Shown here one piece after another: positions 35,156 to 45,500 of a stretch of DNA of 64,000 bases. This DNA comes from Candidatus Ozemobacteraceae bacterium (GTDB lineage: Bacteria > Muiribacteriota > Ozemobacteria > Ozemobacterales > Ozemobacteraceae). Each line of letters opens with the position of its first letter. Position 1 is the first letter of the stretch. The position numbers and the translations under genes are program-made. The stretch spans positions 55,268 through 119,267 of the forward strand of contig DAOSOK010000012.1 in NCBI GenBank assembly GCA_035373905.1, given 5' to 3'. Below the pieces are notes generated by a model, which saw nothing but the letters and a program-made list of their open reading frames with translations, did no database searches and was not told the DNA's origin.

Positions 35156-35188
35156 GGGCCCGGGGAACTTCCCCGGGCCCGGCTTTAT
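35156..35188 (+). terminator. Rho-independent terminator after the C25 protease gene
   Basis: GGGCCCGGGGAA and TTCCCCGGGCCC form a strong stem around one central base, followed by GGCTTTATTTTT. It begins 21 bases past the stop. Confidence 0.85.
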
Positions 35189-35329
35189 TTTTGCGGATAT
35201 AATCCATGTCGTATCGTCTGGAAGCGGCTGATTGCGATCCGCCCCGCGACGCAGGGTTTTGCGCGCCTCATGTGATAGGCGGCAAATATCACGAATAATA
35301 TATATTGTATCCGCATCGACATGATGCTC

Positions 35330-35393
35330 CCGACCGCCCTGAGCCAGTCGAATGAGGAGAGCATTCGTGCTTCGGCAGGCCCAGCACGAACGG
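35330..35393. repeat. Interspersed palindromic repeat, copy C (degenerate)
   Basis: The second half (CATTCGTGCTTCGGCAGGCC...CAGCACGAACGG) is well kept. The first half (GACCGCCCTGAGCCAGTCGA) has drifted. It sits in the 351-base convergent gap between the C25 protease and pgpA; apart from the terminator I see nothing else in that gap. Confidence 0.65.
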
Positions 35394-35485
35394 CATCGAT
35401 CATGCGAGTGATCGTCGTGTAACTCCTGAGCGAAAGGGCGCATCGCGATGCCCCTCAATCGATCGGCCAGGGACGATCGTCGGCG

Positions 35486-35989
35486 TTACAGGATGCCCGA
35501 CAGCAGCACGATCCGCATCACGATGTTCGCCAGCATGCCCGCGGCGACGTCGTCGAGGACGATGCCCACGCCGCCCCTGAAACTTTCGAAAATGTTCAGG
35601 GGGTAGAATTTCAGGACGTCGAACGCCCGGAACAGCAGGAAGCCGGCGACGAGCACGGCGAGATCGGCCCGCCAGAGGAACAGCAGGGTGGCCCACATCC
35701 CGACGACTTCGTCGATCACCACGAAATTGGGATCGCGGATGCCGGAGATGCGCTCGGAACGGTCGGCCAAGCCGATCGCGGCGAGACATCCGAAGAAAAA
35801 CAGGACGACCTGCAGCCATGCGGCGAGGTCGCGCGTCAGCAGAAAGATCGCGATGCCGGGGAGACTGCCCCATGTTCCCGAGGCGACCGGGATATAGCCG
35901 AACCCGCCTCCGGCCGACAGGAGGCTGAGCAGACGCCCGCCGGGCGTTTCACTCGTCGAGAAGGTGCCAGTTTCGTTTGAGGTAATCAT
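35486..35989 (-). CDS. pgpA: Phosphatidylglycerophosphatase A
   Basis: 167 residues. Dephosphorylates phosphatidylglycerol-phosphate to phosphatidylglycerol in the inner membrane. Family blocks: FGYIPVASGTWGSLPGI near the N-terminus, PNFVVIDEVVGMWATLLFLW in the middle, and FESFRGGVGIVLDDVAAGML with the conserved acidic pair near the end. Membrane helices are visible between these. It overlaps the upstream pgsA by 41 bases, so the first ~14 residues may not be translated. Pairing with pgsA puts consecutive steps of PG synthesis in one operon. Confidence 0.93.
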   Translation of the reverse strand: MITSNETGTFSTSETPGGRLLSLLSAGGGFGYIPVASGTWGSLPGIAIFLLTRDLAAWLQVVLFFFGCLAAIGLADRSERISGIRDPNFVVIDEVVGMWATLLFLWRADLAVLVAGFLLFRAFDVLKFYPLNIFESFRGGVGIVLDDVAAGMLANIVMRIVLLSGIL

Positions 35990-36557
35990 ATCCTGAATAG
36001 ACGGTCATGATGACGGCGATCATCATGAGAACCTGGACGATCGGCCCGTGATAGACGGCGAAGACCGCCGCCGCTTCCGTGTAGTTCCAACTATAGAGAA
36101 TCACGCGGGCGCTGATGAACACCAGCGCCGTGATGATCGCCGTGAGCTGGGCCGTCGTCTTCCATTTGCCGAGATTGCTGGCTTCGATGGCCATCCCCTT
36201 CGGCGTGCAGATCAGCCTCAATCCCGTGACGGCGAACTCGCGCGCGATGATGACGATGGCCACCCAGGCCGGAGTGAACGTGATGGAGCGGTATTCGACC
36301 ATCGCGATGAGCGCCGTCGAAACGAGCAGCTTGTCGGCGATGGGGTCCATGAACTTGCCGAACGTCGTCTCCTCCTTGTACCAGCGGGCGACGGCGCCGT
36401 CGTAGTAATCGGTGATGGCGGCCAGGATGAACGTGACGGTGGCGACGATCTTTCCCCAGTCGCCGTTCGGCGTGTCGGGCCCGCTCCAGAGGAAGGCCCC
36501 GAGAAAGACCGGAATCGCCGCGACCCGCATGAACGTGAGCTTCGTGGCAAGGGTCAT
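35949..36557 (-). CDS. pgsA: CDP-diacylglycerol-glycerol-3-phosphate 3-phosphatidyltransferase
   Basis: 202 residues from the ATG at 36557, which overlaps the rimO stop (ATGA). An upstream extension in frame would be Arg-rich and lies inside rimO, so I reject it. The CDP-alcohol phosphatidyltransferase signature is complete: ITDYYDGAVARWYKEETTFG then KFMDPIADKLL (D-G-x2-A-R-x8-G-x3-D-x3-D). About five membrane helices are seen. The enzyme makes phosphatidylglycerol-phosphate, which the downstream PgpA dephosphorylates. Confidence 0.95.
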   Translation of the reverse strand: MTLATKLTFMRVAAIPVFLGAFLWSGPDTPNGDWGKIVATVTFILAAITDYYDGAVARWYKEETTFGKFMDPIADKLLVSTALIAMVEYRSITFTPAWVAIVIIAREFAVTGLRLICTPKGMAIEASNLGKWKTTAQLTAIITALVFISARVILYSWNYTEAAAVFAVYHGPIVQVLMMIAVIMTVYSGYDYLKRNWHLLDE

Positions 36558-37861
36558 CCGTGGACCTCGGCGGCGAAGTCGTAGGCGTCGGCGGATAAAA
36601 TTTTTACTTTTATTATATCGCCAGGCGTTATATTTGCCTTCGCCGCGAATGTGACCGTATTGTCGACTTCCCATGCGTCGCCGGGAAGACGCGCGGTCGC
36701 GGCACCATTCTCGACGACATCGACCATGACGTGCTGGAGCGACCCGACGAGTTTCTGATTGCGCTCCGCCGAAAGCACCTGCTGGAGCGTCATCAGTTCA
36801 TCGAGCCGGCGGGTTTTCTCCGGTTTCAGGACGCGCGGCCTGATCTTGAGGGCCGGCGTGCCGTCTTCGGGAGAGTAGGGGAAAGCGCCGACCCGGTCGA
36901 TGGGGTGCTCCTGGATGAACTCGATCAGCTGGGCGAAATCCTCATCGGTTTCGCCCGGGAACCCGACGATGAACGTCGTCCTGATCGTCGCCTTCCGCCA
37001 GGTGCGGCGGATGTGTCCGATCAGCGACACGAGGTGACGCCGGTCGGTGCCGCGGTTCATCAGCGTCAGCATGCGATCCGAAGCGTGCTGGAATGGAATG
37101 TCGAAGTAGGGTACCAGCTTGGGGAGGCGATACAGGTCATCAAGCAGATCGGGGGTGACCCGTGCCGGATGCAGGTAGTGCAGGCGAATCCAGTCGATGC
37201 CGGGAACGGCCCCCAGTTTTTCGACCAGCTCCGGCAAACGACAGGCTCCGCCGTGATCCGTTCCGAAGCGCGTCGTGTCCTGCGCCACGATGTTGACTTC
37301 CTTGGCGCCGGTGGCCGCAAGTCGTTCGGCATCGCGGATGATCTCGGCGAACGGTCTCGAATGGAACGGGCCGCGGATTCCGGGGATGGCGCAGTAGGCG
37401 CAATGATTGCTGCAGCCTTCGGCGATCTTGAGAAACCCGATGTGCGGGGGGGTGAACCTGCGCGCGGAGGGAACCCATGTGTTGCGGCCGGCGCGGGGCG
37501 GGCGCGGCGTCTCGGTGATCCGGGAGATCATCCCGTCGAGTTCGCAGCCGGAGAAGAACTCGAACACCAGGTCGATCTCGGGAATCTCCTTCGCGATCTC
37601 GTCGCGGTACCGCTTGATCATGCAGCCGAAAACGGCCACGCGAAGCTCGGGTCGCTCGTCCTTGAGCGCGAGCACCTGCATGACCGTGCGAAGCGACTCT
37701 TCCTTGGCGTCCTTGATGAACCCGCAGGTGTTGATCAGGACGAGATCCGCCTCGTCGGCGGACGAGACCCAGACGAGTCCGCGCCGTTCGAGATCGGCGG
37801 CGACGACTTCGGAATCAGCCGTGTTCTTCGGGCATCCCAGCGAGATCAGGTGAAACTTCAT
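36554..37861 (-). CDS. rimO: Ribosomal protein S12 methylthiotransferase RimO
   Basis: 435 residues. A radical-SAM enzyme that methylthiolates Asp in ribosomal protein S12. The N-terminal UPF0004 domain begins MKFHLISLGCPKNTADSEVV, with cluster ligands Cys10, Cys46 and Cys80. The radical SAM motif IAEGCSNHCAYCAIPGIRGP supplies Cys150, Cys154 and Cys157. A TRAM domain ends the protein. The opening SLGCPKNTADSE and the IRGPFHSRP block favour RimO over MiaB. It lies 43 bases after the second giant TPR gene and overlaps pgsA by four bases. Confidence 0.95.
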   Translation of the reverse strand: MKFHLISLGCPKNTADSEVVAADLERRGLVWVSSADEADLVLINTCGFIKDAKEESLRTVMQVLALKDERPELRVAVFGCMIKRYRDEIAKEIPEIDLVFEFFSGCELDGMISRITETPRPPRAGRNTWVPSARRFTPPHIGFLKIAEGCSNHCAYCAIPGIRGPFHSRPFAEIIRDAERLAATGAKEVNIVAQDTTRFGTDHGGACRLPELVEKLGAVPGIDWIRLHYLHPARVTPDLLDDLYRLPKLVPYFDIPFQHASDRMLTLMNRGTDRRHLVSLIGHIRRTWRKATIRTTFIVGFPGETDEDFAQLIEFIQEHPIDRVGAFPYSPEDGTPALKIRPRVLKPEKTRRLDELMTLQQVLSAERNQKLVGSLQHVMVDVVENGAATARLPGDAWEVDNTVTFAAKANITPGDIIKVKILSADAYDFAAEVHG

Positions 37862-37904
37862 GGCTCACAAGATACACGGGGTCGCCCCAAAGATCAAGGT
37901 TTGC

Positions 37905-40900
37905 TCAGCCTTCTCCGCGAGATCGTTCGATATGAACCAGCGAGCGTTTCGCATCTTTCGACAGGATGCTCGTCGGATCGAGCTCGATAACCTTGTTGTA
38001 TTCCTCGACGGCCTTGTCGAACATGTTCTTGACGCGATAGATGCTTGCGAGCCTGAAATGCGCATCCACGAAATCCGGCGCCAGCTGGATCGCCCGGCGG
38101 TATTCGTTGAGCGCCTCGTTCTTCATGTTGTGGTCGTAGTTCTCGTTGTAGGCCTCGCCAAGCTCGTAGTGCGCGCGGGGGTTGTTCTCGTCGACCTTGA
38201 GGGCCTTCTTGCAGATTGCGATGGCCTCGTCGTACATGTGCTTTCCCGAGATCGACTGCTTGTTGTAGACGATCTTCAGGCCCCAGTACGGCCAGAGATT
38301 GTTCGGGTCGGCCGCGTTCGCCTGTTTGAAGTAGTAGACCGCCCACTGCTGCTCTTCCTCGGACGGCGTGAAACCCGAGCTGAGCGTGATGTAGGCGTAC
38401 CCCAGCGCAAAGCAGTTCATCGAGTCCTTCGGATTCTGTTCGACCTTGGCTTTCAGGTCGGCGATGATCTGGAAGAACTGCTTGGCGCGGCCCTCGTCCT
38501 TCGCGTGGGTTTCCTTGTGAAGATCGATGATCTTCATGTGGTATTCGCCGTTTGCCGGCTCGAGCTCGATCAACTGCCGATACTCGGAAATGGCTTCCTG
38601 GAACCGGTGCTGCTGTGAGTAGAGGTCTGCGATTCTCCGATGGACGGTGATGTTCTCCGGGTCGAGCTCGAGGATCTTCTTGTAGGTCGCCTCGACCTGG
38701 TCGAAGAGGTTCTTCCGGTAGTACACTTTGGCCAGTTCGAGCATGGCGAAGGAGTTGTTCGCGTCGAGTTGGATGACTTTCTCGAAACACTCGATCGATT
38801 GCGAGATCGCGTCCTCCTCGGAAATGGTCGTGTCCAGACCCTTCGACACGAAAAGACCGAGTTCGAGCCAGTCCTGCGGAGTCTGGTTCTTGTTGGCCGC
38901 TTCGCGGATTTTCGCGTTCAGCTCGGAAAGCTCGTCGGCGGTGTGAAAATTGTTCATGACCTTGAACTTGAGCTGTGTGATCAGCTGAATGCGCACATTC
39001 AGGTTGGTCGGGAAGTTCCTCTTTGCCTTGTGAAGCACCTCGACGGCCTCGACGATCTTGCCCTTCCTGGTGTACAGATCGCCAAGCCTGACCGGGATGT
39101 CCTTGAACCGGTCCTCCTGGTCATAGGAAATGGCCTGCTCGTACTCGAACGTGGCTTCGTCGAACATGTTCTTCGATTCGTACAGCCTGCCGAGGTGGTA
39201 GCGCGCTTCGAGATTGCGCGTGTCGAGATCGATGATGCTGTCGTAATGCATGATCGCGGCGTCGATGTCGCCGCTCTTCTCGGCCTCCTGCGCCTTCTTC
39301 ATCGCGTCGTCGATTTCCTGGGTGCGCTGCGAAGCGCTCAGATTGGCGAAAAAGTCGGTCGCGATCGCGTTTCCGGCGTCGAGGTCGATGACTTTCTGGA
39401 ACCACCGCTTCGCCGCGTCGAAATCGTTCTTTTCCTTGTTCAGAATGGCGAGCTGGAGAACCGGATCGAGCCCGTACGGATCGATCTGAACGGCGGCCTC
39501 GAACCGCTCGATGGCTTCATCTGCCCAGCCTTTCTGCTGGAAGATCTTTCCGAGCATGACGAGGCCTTCGTAATGGTTCGCCTCGATGCCGAGGAGCTCC
39601 TGGAGCTCCATCGATGCGTTGTCGGGTTGTTCGATCTTCAGGTAGGTCTTGGCCAGAGCGATATATACTTCAAGATATTCCGGTTTGAGCTCCTTCGCCT
39701 TAGCGAAGCATTCGAGGGCGTTGTCCGTCTGGTTCAATTCGAGGTGGACGAGGCCGAGTTCATACCAGGCGACTTCGTTGTTCGGGGCCATGCGCAGGAC
39801 GTTCTCGTATTCGAGAATCGCGTTCTTGAACATGCCGCGCTCGTTGAAAACCCGAGCCTGGTTCAGGCCTTCCGATGCCTGGTTGGAAAGCTTGACCTTC
39901 GACAGCTGGTCGAACATCTCCTTGCCTTGGATGTGCAGGGGGTCGATGCGCAGGACGGTTTCGAACTCCGCGAACGCCTCTTCGATTCGTTTCTTGGCAT
40001 TGAGCGCCATGCCGAGCTCGTAATGGGCCGCGGCCGAGTCGGGACTGACTCTGACGGCTTCCTGGAGCTCGTTCATGCCGTTATCGACCATGGAATCATC
40101 GTTGAATTCGTTGCCCATCGTCACATAGATCCGGCCGAGCTCGATGTGCCCGGTCGGGTCGGACGGGGCTTCCCTGATGACTTCCTTGAACATCATGGTT
40201 GCCTGGTCGAACATCCGTGCGATCGAATATACCCGCCCGAGCTGCACTCTCGCGTCGATGTTCGAGGGATCTTGGGCGATCAGCTGTTTCAACTCGAGAA
40301 TCGCCATCTCCTGTTCGCCGGACTTCGCGTAAGCTTCGGAGATCAGCGCCGTGAAACGGCTGTCGGTCGGAGCGATGCTCCTGATCTCCTTCATCAGTTG
40401 AATGGTTTCGGCAAACTGCTCTCCGGCGATGTACAGCTTCCCCAGTTCGACCGCGACGTCCAGGTTTTGCGGCGCGACCGTGCGGGCCTGGTTCAATAGC
40501 TCCAGTGCTTCGGCGTGCTGATTTCTCCCGAGGTAGATCCTGGCGAGTTTGATATAGATGTCGATATCTTCCGGATCGCGCTGGCGCAGGCCCTCGAGTT
40601 CGAGAATGGCCGCCTGGTCGTTGCCGGCTGCGAGGTAGATCTGGACGAGCCGGTCGGTGATCCGCCGGTCGTCGGGGGCGAGTTCCTTCGCCTGCTGGAG
40701 GGCCTGGCCGGCTTCCTCCATCCGGTTGTTCTGCTGCAGAAGCGAGCCGAGTTCGAGGAAGAGCATCGGTTCGCGCGCGCCGAGATCGATGGCGCGCTTG
40801 AGGGACGCGATCTGTTCCTGGATTCTCCCGAGTTGCTTGTAAAGCGCTCCAAGCTCGAGATGGGCCTGAAGATTGTTCGGATCGACCCGGATGATCGCCT

Positions 40901-42512
40901 GATACGACTCGATGACTTTCTCGTTGAGCCCTTTTTCCTTGTACAGATCGACGAGGGCGTAATGTGGCGACGGATCCTGAGGATCGAGCTCCAGGGCGCG
41001 TTTGAAGGAGGTGATCGCCTCGTCGTTCTGGCCGAGCTCCTGGTAGATTTTTCCGAGTTTGACCGACCAGGTGACCGACGGGTTCAGCCGCATGAGAGAC
41101 CGGAGGGTGGAAATCAGTTCCTTCTTCCGGCCGGCCTGGCTCTGGAGGTTCTCGAGGTCGATCCAGAGTTGGAGGTTGTCGGGTTCGGCTTCGAGCAGAT
41201 GGGTAATCGCGTCGATCTCTTCAGCCACGAGGCCTTTCGAACGGTAGATTTCCCGCAGTTCTCCCTTGATCTCCGCGCGGTCCGGTTCGAGTTCCAGGAC
41301 GCGCGTATAGTACGCGTTTGCTTCGTCCATCATGTCCCGGTCCCGATAGGTGCGAGCCAGGAGGAGGAACAGGTTGGCGTCATCGGGGCGCTGGACGGAC
41401 AACGCTTCGAGCGCGTCCATCACGGGATCGGAGGGGGCGCCTGACAAGACCAGTTCGTATATTTTCTCGGCTACGCTGAGATTCTCGGGATCCGCATGGA
41501 ACGCCTTGTGATACGCATCGAGCGCCTTGTCGAGCCGGCCTGCCGATTCGTATCCGGCGGCCAGGTTCAACATGACGTCGACTGAGCCGGAATCCATCTC
41601 GGCGATCGCCTCATACTGCCTGATCTGTTCGTCAAATGCGCCTTTCGACGCGTACAACTGGGCGAGCTCATACCGGATCTCGAGCCAGTCGGGTTTGATC
41701 CTGACGATCTCGAGAAACTCCGCGATCGCCTTGTCGGGCTTGTCGAGTCGCTGCCAGAGCTTGCCGCACCGGTAACAGACTTCCAGGTTGTCCTTCGAGA
41801 GCTCTTTGACGGCCTGGTATTTTTCCAGGGCCTCTTCGAGCTTGCCCTTGGATTCGAGATCCTTTCCGATGCGGAAATGGACGTCGGGATTATTCGGGTC
41901 GATATACTCGGCTTTCTTGTATTCCATCAGGGCGTCGTTGTACTGGCCGTTCAGGTTGTAGGCCTCGCCGAGTTCGAAGTGCAGCTGGGCATTGTCGGGG
42001 GATGATTCGAGGGCTTTCAGATACAGCTCGACGGCGCCGTTCACGTTGTCGCGGGCGATGGCCAGCCGGGCCAGTTCGATCGTCGCTTCGACGCACGAAG
42101 CGTCGGCTTCGGCCGCCGACCGAAAATGCTCCTCGGCCTTGTCAACGTTCCCGCGGCTCAGATGGAGCTTCCCCACCTCCAGTTGCAGACGGGCGTCGTC
42201 GGGATGACTGCGCAGGGCCTGGTCGAACAGGTCGACAGCCTTGTCGACGTTGCCGGCGGCCATCAGAAGCTGGCCGAGAGCGCGGAGCACAGCCGGATCG
42301 CCGGGTTCCTTCGCAACGAGAAGCTCCAGGGTCTGGATCGCATCGGCGTTCTGCCCGAGCGCCTGGTGGCACTCCGCCTTCATTCTCAGCGTCGGCACAT
42401 GGTCAGGATTGTCCTTCAATACCTGAACGAATGTCTGGACTGCCTTCTCATACTGCTTCAGATCGAAGTATGCCTGGCCCTTCTCGAGAAGGATTTCCCA
42501 GCGGCTGATCAT
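37905..42512 (-). CDS. Giant TPR protein (1535 residues)
   Basis: Almost entirely tetratricopeptide repeats, roughly 40 or more, starting at residue ~4 (WEILLEKGQAYFDLKQYEKA) and running to the end. The repeats follow the 34-residue consensus (xxxWxxLGxxYxxxGxxxxAxxxYxxALxxxP). No signal peptide, membrane helix or catalytic domain is visible, so a cytoplasmic scaffold is inferred. Residues ~1366-1456 form an unusual module (WPYWGLKIVY then GKHMYDEAIAICKKAL) shared with the neighbouring 1613-residue protein. It is followed by rimO and preceded by the other TPR gene 48 bases away. Start ATG at 42512. Interaction partners are unknown. Confidence 0.88.
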   Translation of the reverse strand: MISRWEILLEKGQAYFDLKQYEKAVQTFVQVLKDNPDHVPTLRMKAECHQALGQNADAIQTLELLVAKEPGDPAVLRALGQLLMAAGNVDKAVDLFDQALRSHPDDARLQLEVGKLHLSRGNVDKAEEHFRSAAEADASCVEATIELARLAIARDNVNGAVELYLKALESSPDNAQLHFELGEAYNLNGQYNDALMEYKKAEYIDPNNPDVHFRIGKDLESKGKLEEALEKYQAVKELSKDNLEVCYRCGKLWQRLDKPDKAIAEFLEIVRIKPDWLEIRYELAQLYASKGAFDEQIRQYEAIAEMDSGSVDVMLNLAAGYESAGRLDKALDAYHKAFHADPENLSVAEKIYELVLSGAPSDPVMDALEALSVQRPDDANLFLLLARTYRDRDMMDEANAYYTRVLELEPDRAEIKGELREIYRSKGLVAEEIDAITHLLEAEPDNLQLWIDLENLQSQAGRKKELISTLRSLMRLNPSVTWSVKLGKIYQELGQNDEAITSFKRALELDPQDPSPHYALVDLYKEKGLNEKVIESYQAIIRVDPNNLQAHLELGALYKQLGRIQEQIASLKRAIDLGAREPMLFLELGSLLQQNNRMEEAGQALQQAKELAPDDRRITDRLVQIYLAAGNDQAAILELEGLRQRDPEDIDIYIKLARIYLGRNQHAEALELLNQARTVAPQNLDVAVELGKLYIAGEQFAETIQLMKEIRSIAPTDSRFTALISEAYAKSGEQEMAILELKQLIAQDPSNIDARVQLGRVYSIARMFDQATMMFKEVIREAPSDPTGHIELGRIYVTMGNEFNDDSMVDNGMNELQEAVRVSPDSAAAHYELGMALNAKKRIEEAFAEFETVLRIDPLHIQGKEMFDQLSKVKLSNQASEGLNQARVFNERGMFKNAILEYENVLRMAPNNEVAWYELGLVHLELNQTDNALECFAKAKELKPEYLEVYIALAKTYLKIEQPDNASMELQELLGIEANHYEGLVMLGKIFQQKGWADEAIERFEAAVQIDPYGLDPVLQLAILNKEKNDFDAAKRWFQKVIDLDAGNAIATDFFANLSASQRTQEIDDAMKKAQEAEKSGDIDAAIMHYDSIIDLDTRNLEARYHLGRLYESKNMFDEATFEYEQAISYDQEDRFKDIPVRLGDLYTRKGKIVEAVEVLHKAKRNFPTNLNVRIQLITQLKFKVMNNFHTADELSELNAKIREAANKNQTPQDWLELGLFVSKGLDTTISEEDAISQSIECFEKVIQLDANNSFAMLELAKVYYRKNLFDQVEATYKKILELDPENITVHRRIADLYSQQHRFQEAISEYRQLIELEPANGEYHMKIIDLHKETHAKDEGRAKQFFQIIADLKAKVEQNPKDSMNCFALGYAYITLSSGFTPSEEEQQWAVYYFKQANAADPNNLWPYWGLKIVYNKQSISGKHMYDEAIAICKKALKVDENNPRAHYELGEAYNENYDHNMKNEALNEYRRAIQLAPDFVDAHFRLASIYRVKNMFDKAVEEYNKVIELDPTSILSKDAKRSLVHIERSRGEG

Positions 42513-42560
42513 CTGTCTGCGCTCCTCGTCGTTCTATTCTTGATGCTGTGTCCGTTGTGG

Positions 42561-45500
42561 TCAGGAAGCGGCCGACTGCAGTTCGTCGGCTTTTTCGAAG
42601 GCCCTGATCGCTTCTTCGCTGTTGCCGAGCTTCCGGTAGGCCTTGCCCATGAGATAATACACCTCGCTGGTGGGTTTTTCCATGGCTGCCGCCTTCTTCA
42701 ACTCGACCAGCGCTTCTTCGCACTTCCCCTTCTCGAGATACTCGGAACCGAGCTTCACGAGGATCTCGAGGTTGCCCGTCATCATGACCTTCGCTTTTTC
42801 GAAGGACGCCGTGGCTTTTTCCCGGTCGCCCGTTTCCTCGTAGCACTTACCGAGCAGGAAGAAGGCCTCGCCGTTCTTCGGATCGAGCTGCGTCGCTTTT
42901 CTGAGACACTCGATGGCTTCGCGCGTCATGCCGTTTTCCTGATACAGGCTGCCGAGCTCGAAATGCACTTCCGGCTGGTTCGAATCGAGATTGATGACTT
43001 TCTTGAACTCGTCGATCGCCTCGGCGACCTTGAACTTCCGGCGATACGCTTTGCCGAGTTCGAAGTGCGCCCGGCTGTTGGTCGGATACAGTCCGATGGC
43101 TTTCTTGTACAGCGTCACCATCTTGTCGTAATACTGCTTCTCCCAGTAAATGCCGCCGAGCGCGTAAATGCACTCGATCAGGTCGGCGTTGAGCGTGAGC
43201 GCCTCCTCGTAGCGTTCCATCGCCTCGTTGAGTTGGCCGAGATTGCGCAGGGCCTCTCCGAGTTCGAAGTGGAACAGGGCGTTGCGCGGCGTCATCTCGA
43301 CGGCCTTGCCGTACAGATCCTGCATCTTCTGGAAATCGCCCTTCACCTTGTATTTGGCTCCGAGACGATAGATGATGTTCACGTTGCCGGGTTTGAACTG
43401 GAGAGCTTTTTCGAACGCCTCAATGGCGCCGTCAGTGTCCTCGAGCTTGTCGCACGCCTCGCCCAGTTCGCTGTACACCGAGTAGTTGTCGGCCTCGAGG
43501 TCGATCGCCTTTTTGAAGAACTCGCGCGCTTTCGCCCAGTCTTCCAGGTGGGCGTTGATCGTTCCCAGTTTCTGGTAAGCGTCGACGTAATCGCTCTGGA
43601 GCTGCAGCGTCTTGTTGAACATCTCGAGAGCCGAGGTGAACTCGCCTTCGCGGTAGTACACGTCGCCGAGCTCGTAGTGGATGACCGGGTTGTTCCGATC
43701 GAGCTCGATGGCCCTCAGAAACTCCGCGACCGCCTCGGCGGAAGAGCCCTTGTCACGCAGATGGCGGCCGAGTTCGAGGTGCGCGCGGGCGTTCGACGGC
43801 GCGAGGGCGATCGTCGAGCGGTATTCGGCGATGGATTCATCGATATTCCCCTGATTTGAGTAGAGGCTCCCGAGCTCGAAGTGGGCCATGGCGTTGTTCG
43901 GCTCGATCCTGATCACCTTGCGGTAACACTCGATTGCCTCGTCGAGGATGCCCTGGCTCGCGTAGGCCTTGGCCAGCTCGATGTTGACGTTCAGGTCGTC
44001 TGGGGCGAGCCGTACGGCTTCCTTGAACTCCGCGATGGCCTTGTCCACGCGCCCCTTGTTGATGTACGCCTTGCCCAGTTCCTGGTGCGGGACCGGGTTC
44101 TTCGGGTCGAGGTCGATGGAAGCGAGGAACCGCTCGATCGCCATGTCGAGATTGCCCTGCTTGCGATGGATGAGGCCCATCCGGGTCACGATCTCGGCGT
44201 TGTTCTGGTCGGAGCTGAGGGCCGTGTCGAACTCGGTGAGGGCGTCCGAGAGCATATTCAGGTGGTCGTACACTTTGCCGAGCTCGAAGTGGATCGCGGC
44301 GTTCTGCGGGTCGGTGTTGAAGACCTTCTTGAAATACTTGGCGGCTTCCTGCCATTTCTCCAGCGAAGTGTAGATCTTGCCGAGTCGGATAAGCGCATCG
44401 ACGCGTTCCTCGTTGATCTCGGCGACTTTGAGATACTCGTCGAGCGCCTTTTCGAGATCTCCAAGGTGGTAATAACTCTCCGCGAGCCGGAAGCGGGCGG
44501 TGTGGTTCTGCGGATCGAGTTCGACGAGGCGTCGGTAGCACGATCCGGCGTGGTCGTAGGTTTCACCGTTGTAATACAGATCGCCCAAGGCCGAGAGGGC
44601 GTCGGGAATGTTGGGGTCGAGATCGAGGGCCGCTTTGAACTGGCCCATCGCCTCGACGTTTTTCTCCTCGGCGAGATAGACCTCGGCGAGTTTCAGATGG
44701 GCGGAAATGCGCTTCGGATCGATCTCGAGGGCCGACCGGTACTCGGCGACCGCCTTGTCGGGAACACTCTTGAGCGCGTAGATGCGGGCGAGTTCGAGGT
44801 GCGCCTGGAGATGCTTGGGCTCGATGTCGACGACGCAGTGAAGGGCGTCAAGAGCCTTGTCGAGCAGGTCGCGGGTGATGAAGATCTGCGCGAGCGACAT
44901 CTGGGCGCTGATGTGGTGCGGGTCGATCCGGACGACCTTGGTGAACTCGTCTTCGGCCTTGTAGATCTGGGCTGTGCGCTCGTACAGCAGGGCGAGCCGT
45001 TCGTGGGCGAGCAGGCTGTCGGGCGAAATCTCGATGGCCTTGAGATACTGGCGTTCGGCCTGATCGTTGTTACCGAGCCGTTCGAGGGCTTCGGCGTGCG
45101 CGATCGTCGCCTCGACATGCTTCGGATTGGCCTTGAGAACGGTTTCGAGAATGGCACGCGCCTCGGCCCAGTTGCCCATCTCGCCGTATAGTCTGGCCAG
45201 GTCGAACTGCGGCCCGGTGGGATCGGCCGCGAGTTCGATGGCGGCTTTGTACGACGATATCGCGTCTTCGCGCTGGCCGCGGCGGTGCTGGATCTGCGCG
45301 AGGCGGTTGTGGGCGATCGCGTGGTGGGGATCGAGTTCGAGGACGCGGCGGAAACGCATCAGGGCGTTCTCGTCGTTCCCTTCCGCAAAGGAAATCTCAC
45401 CGATCGCGAAATGGGCGTCGAGGTAGTCGAGATCGAGTTCGACCGCCTTCCGGAGGTTGCTGAGGGCTTTTTCGTTCTGACCCGTTTCCTTATAGACATC

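Noticed and set aside
33155..35458. 767-codon antisense frame over the C25 protease
   Set aside because: Shadow translation; also runs through the terminator and repeat copy C.
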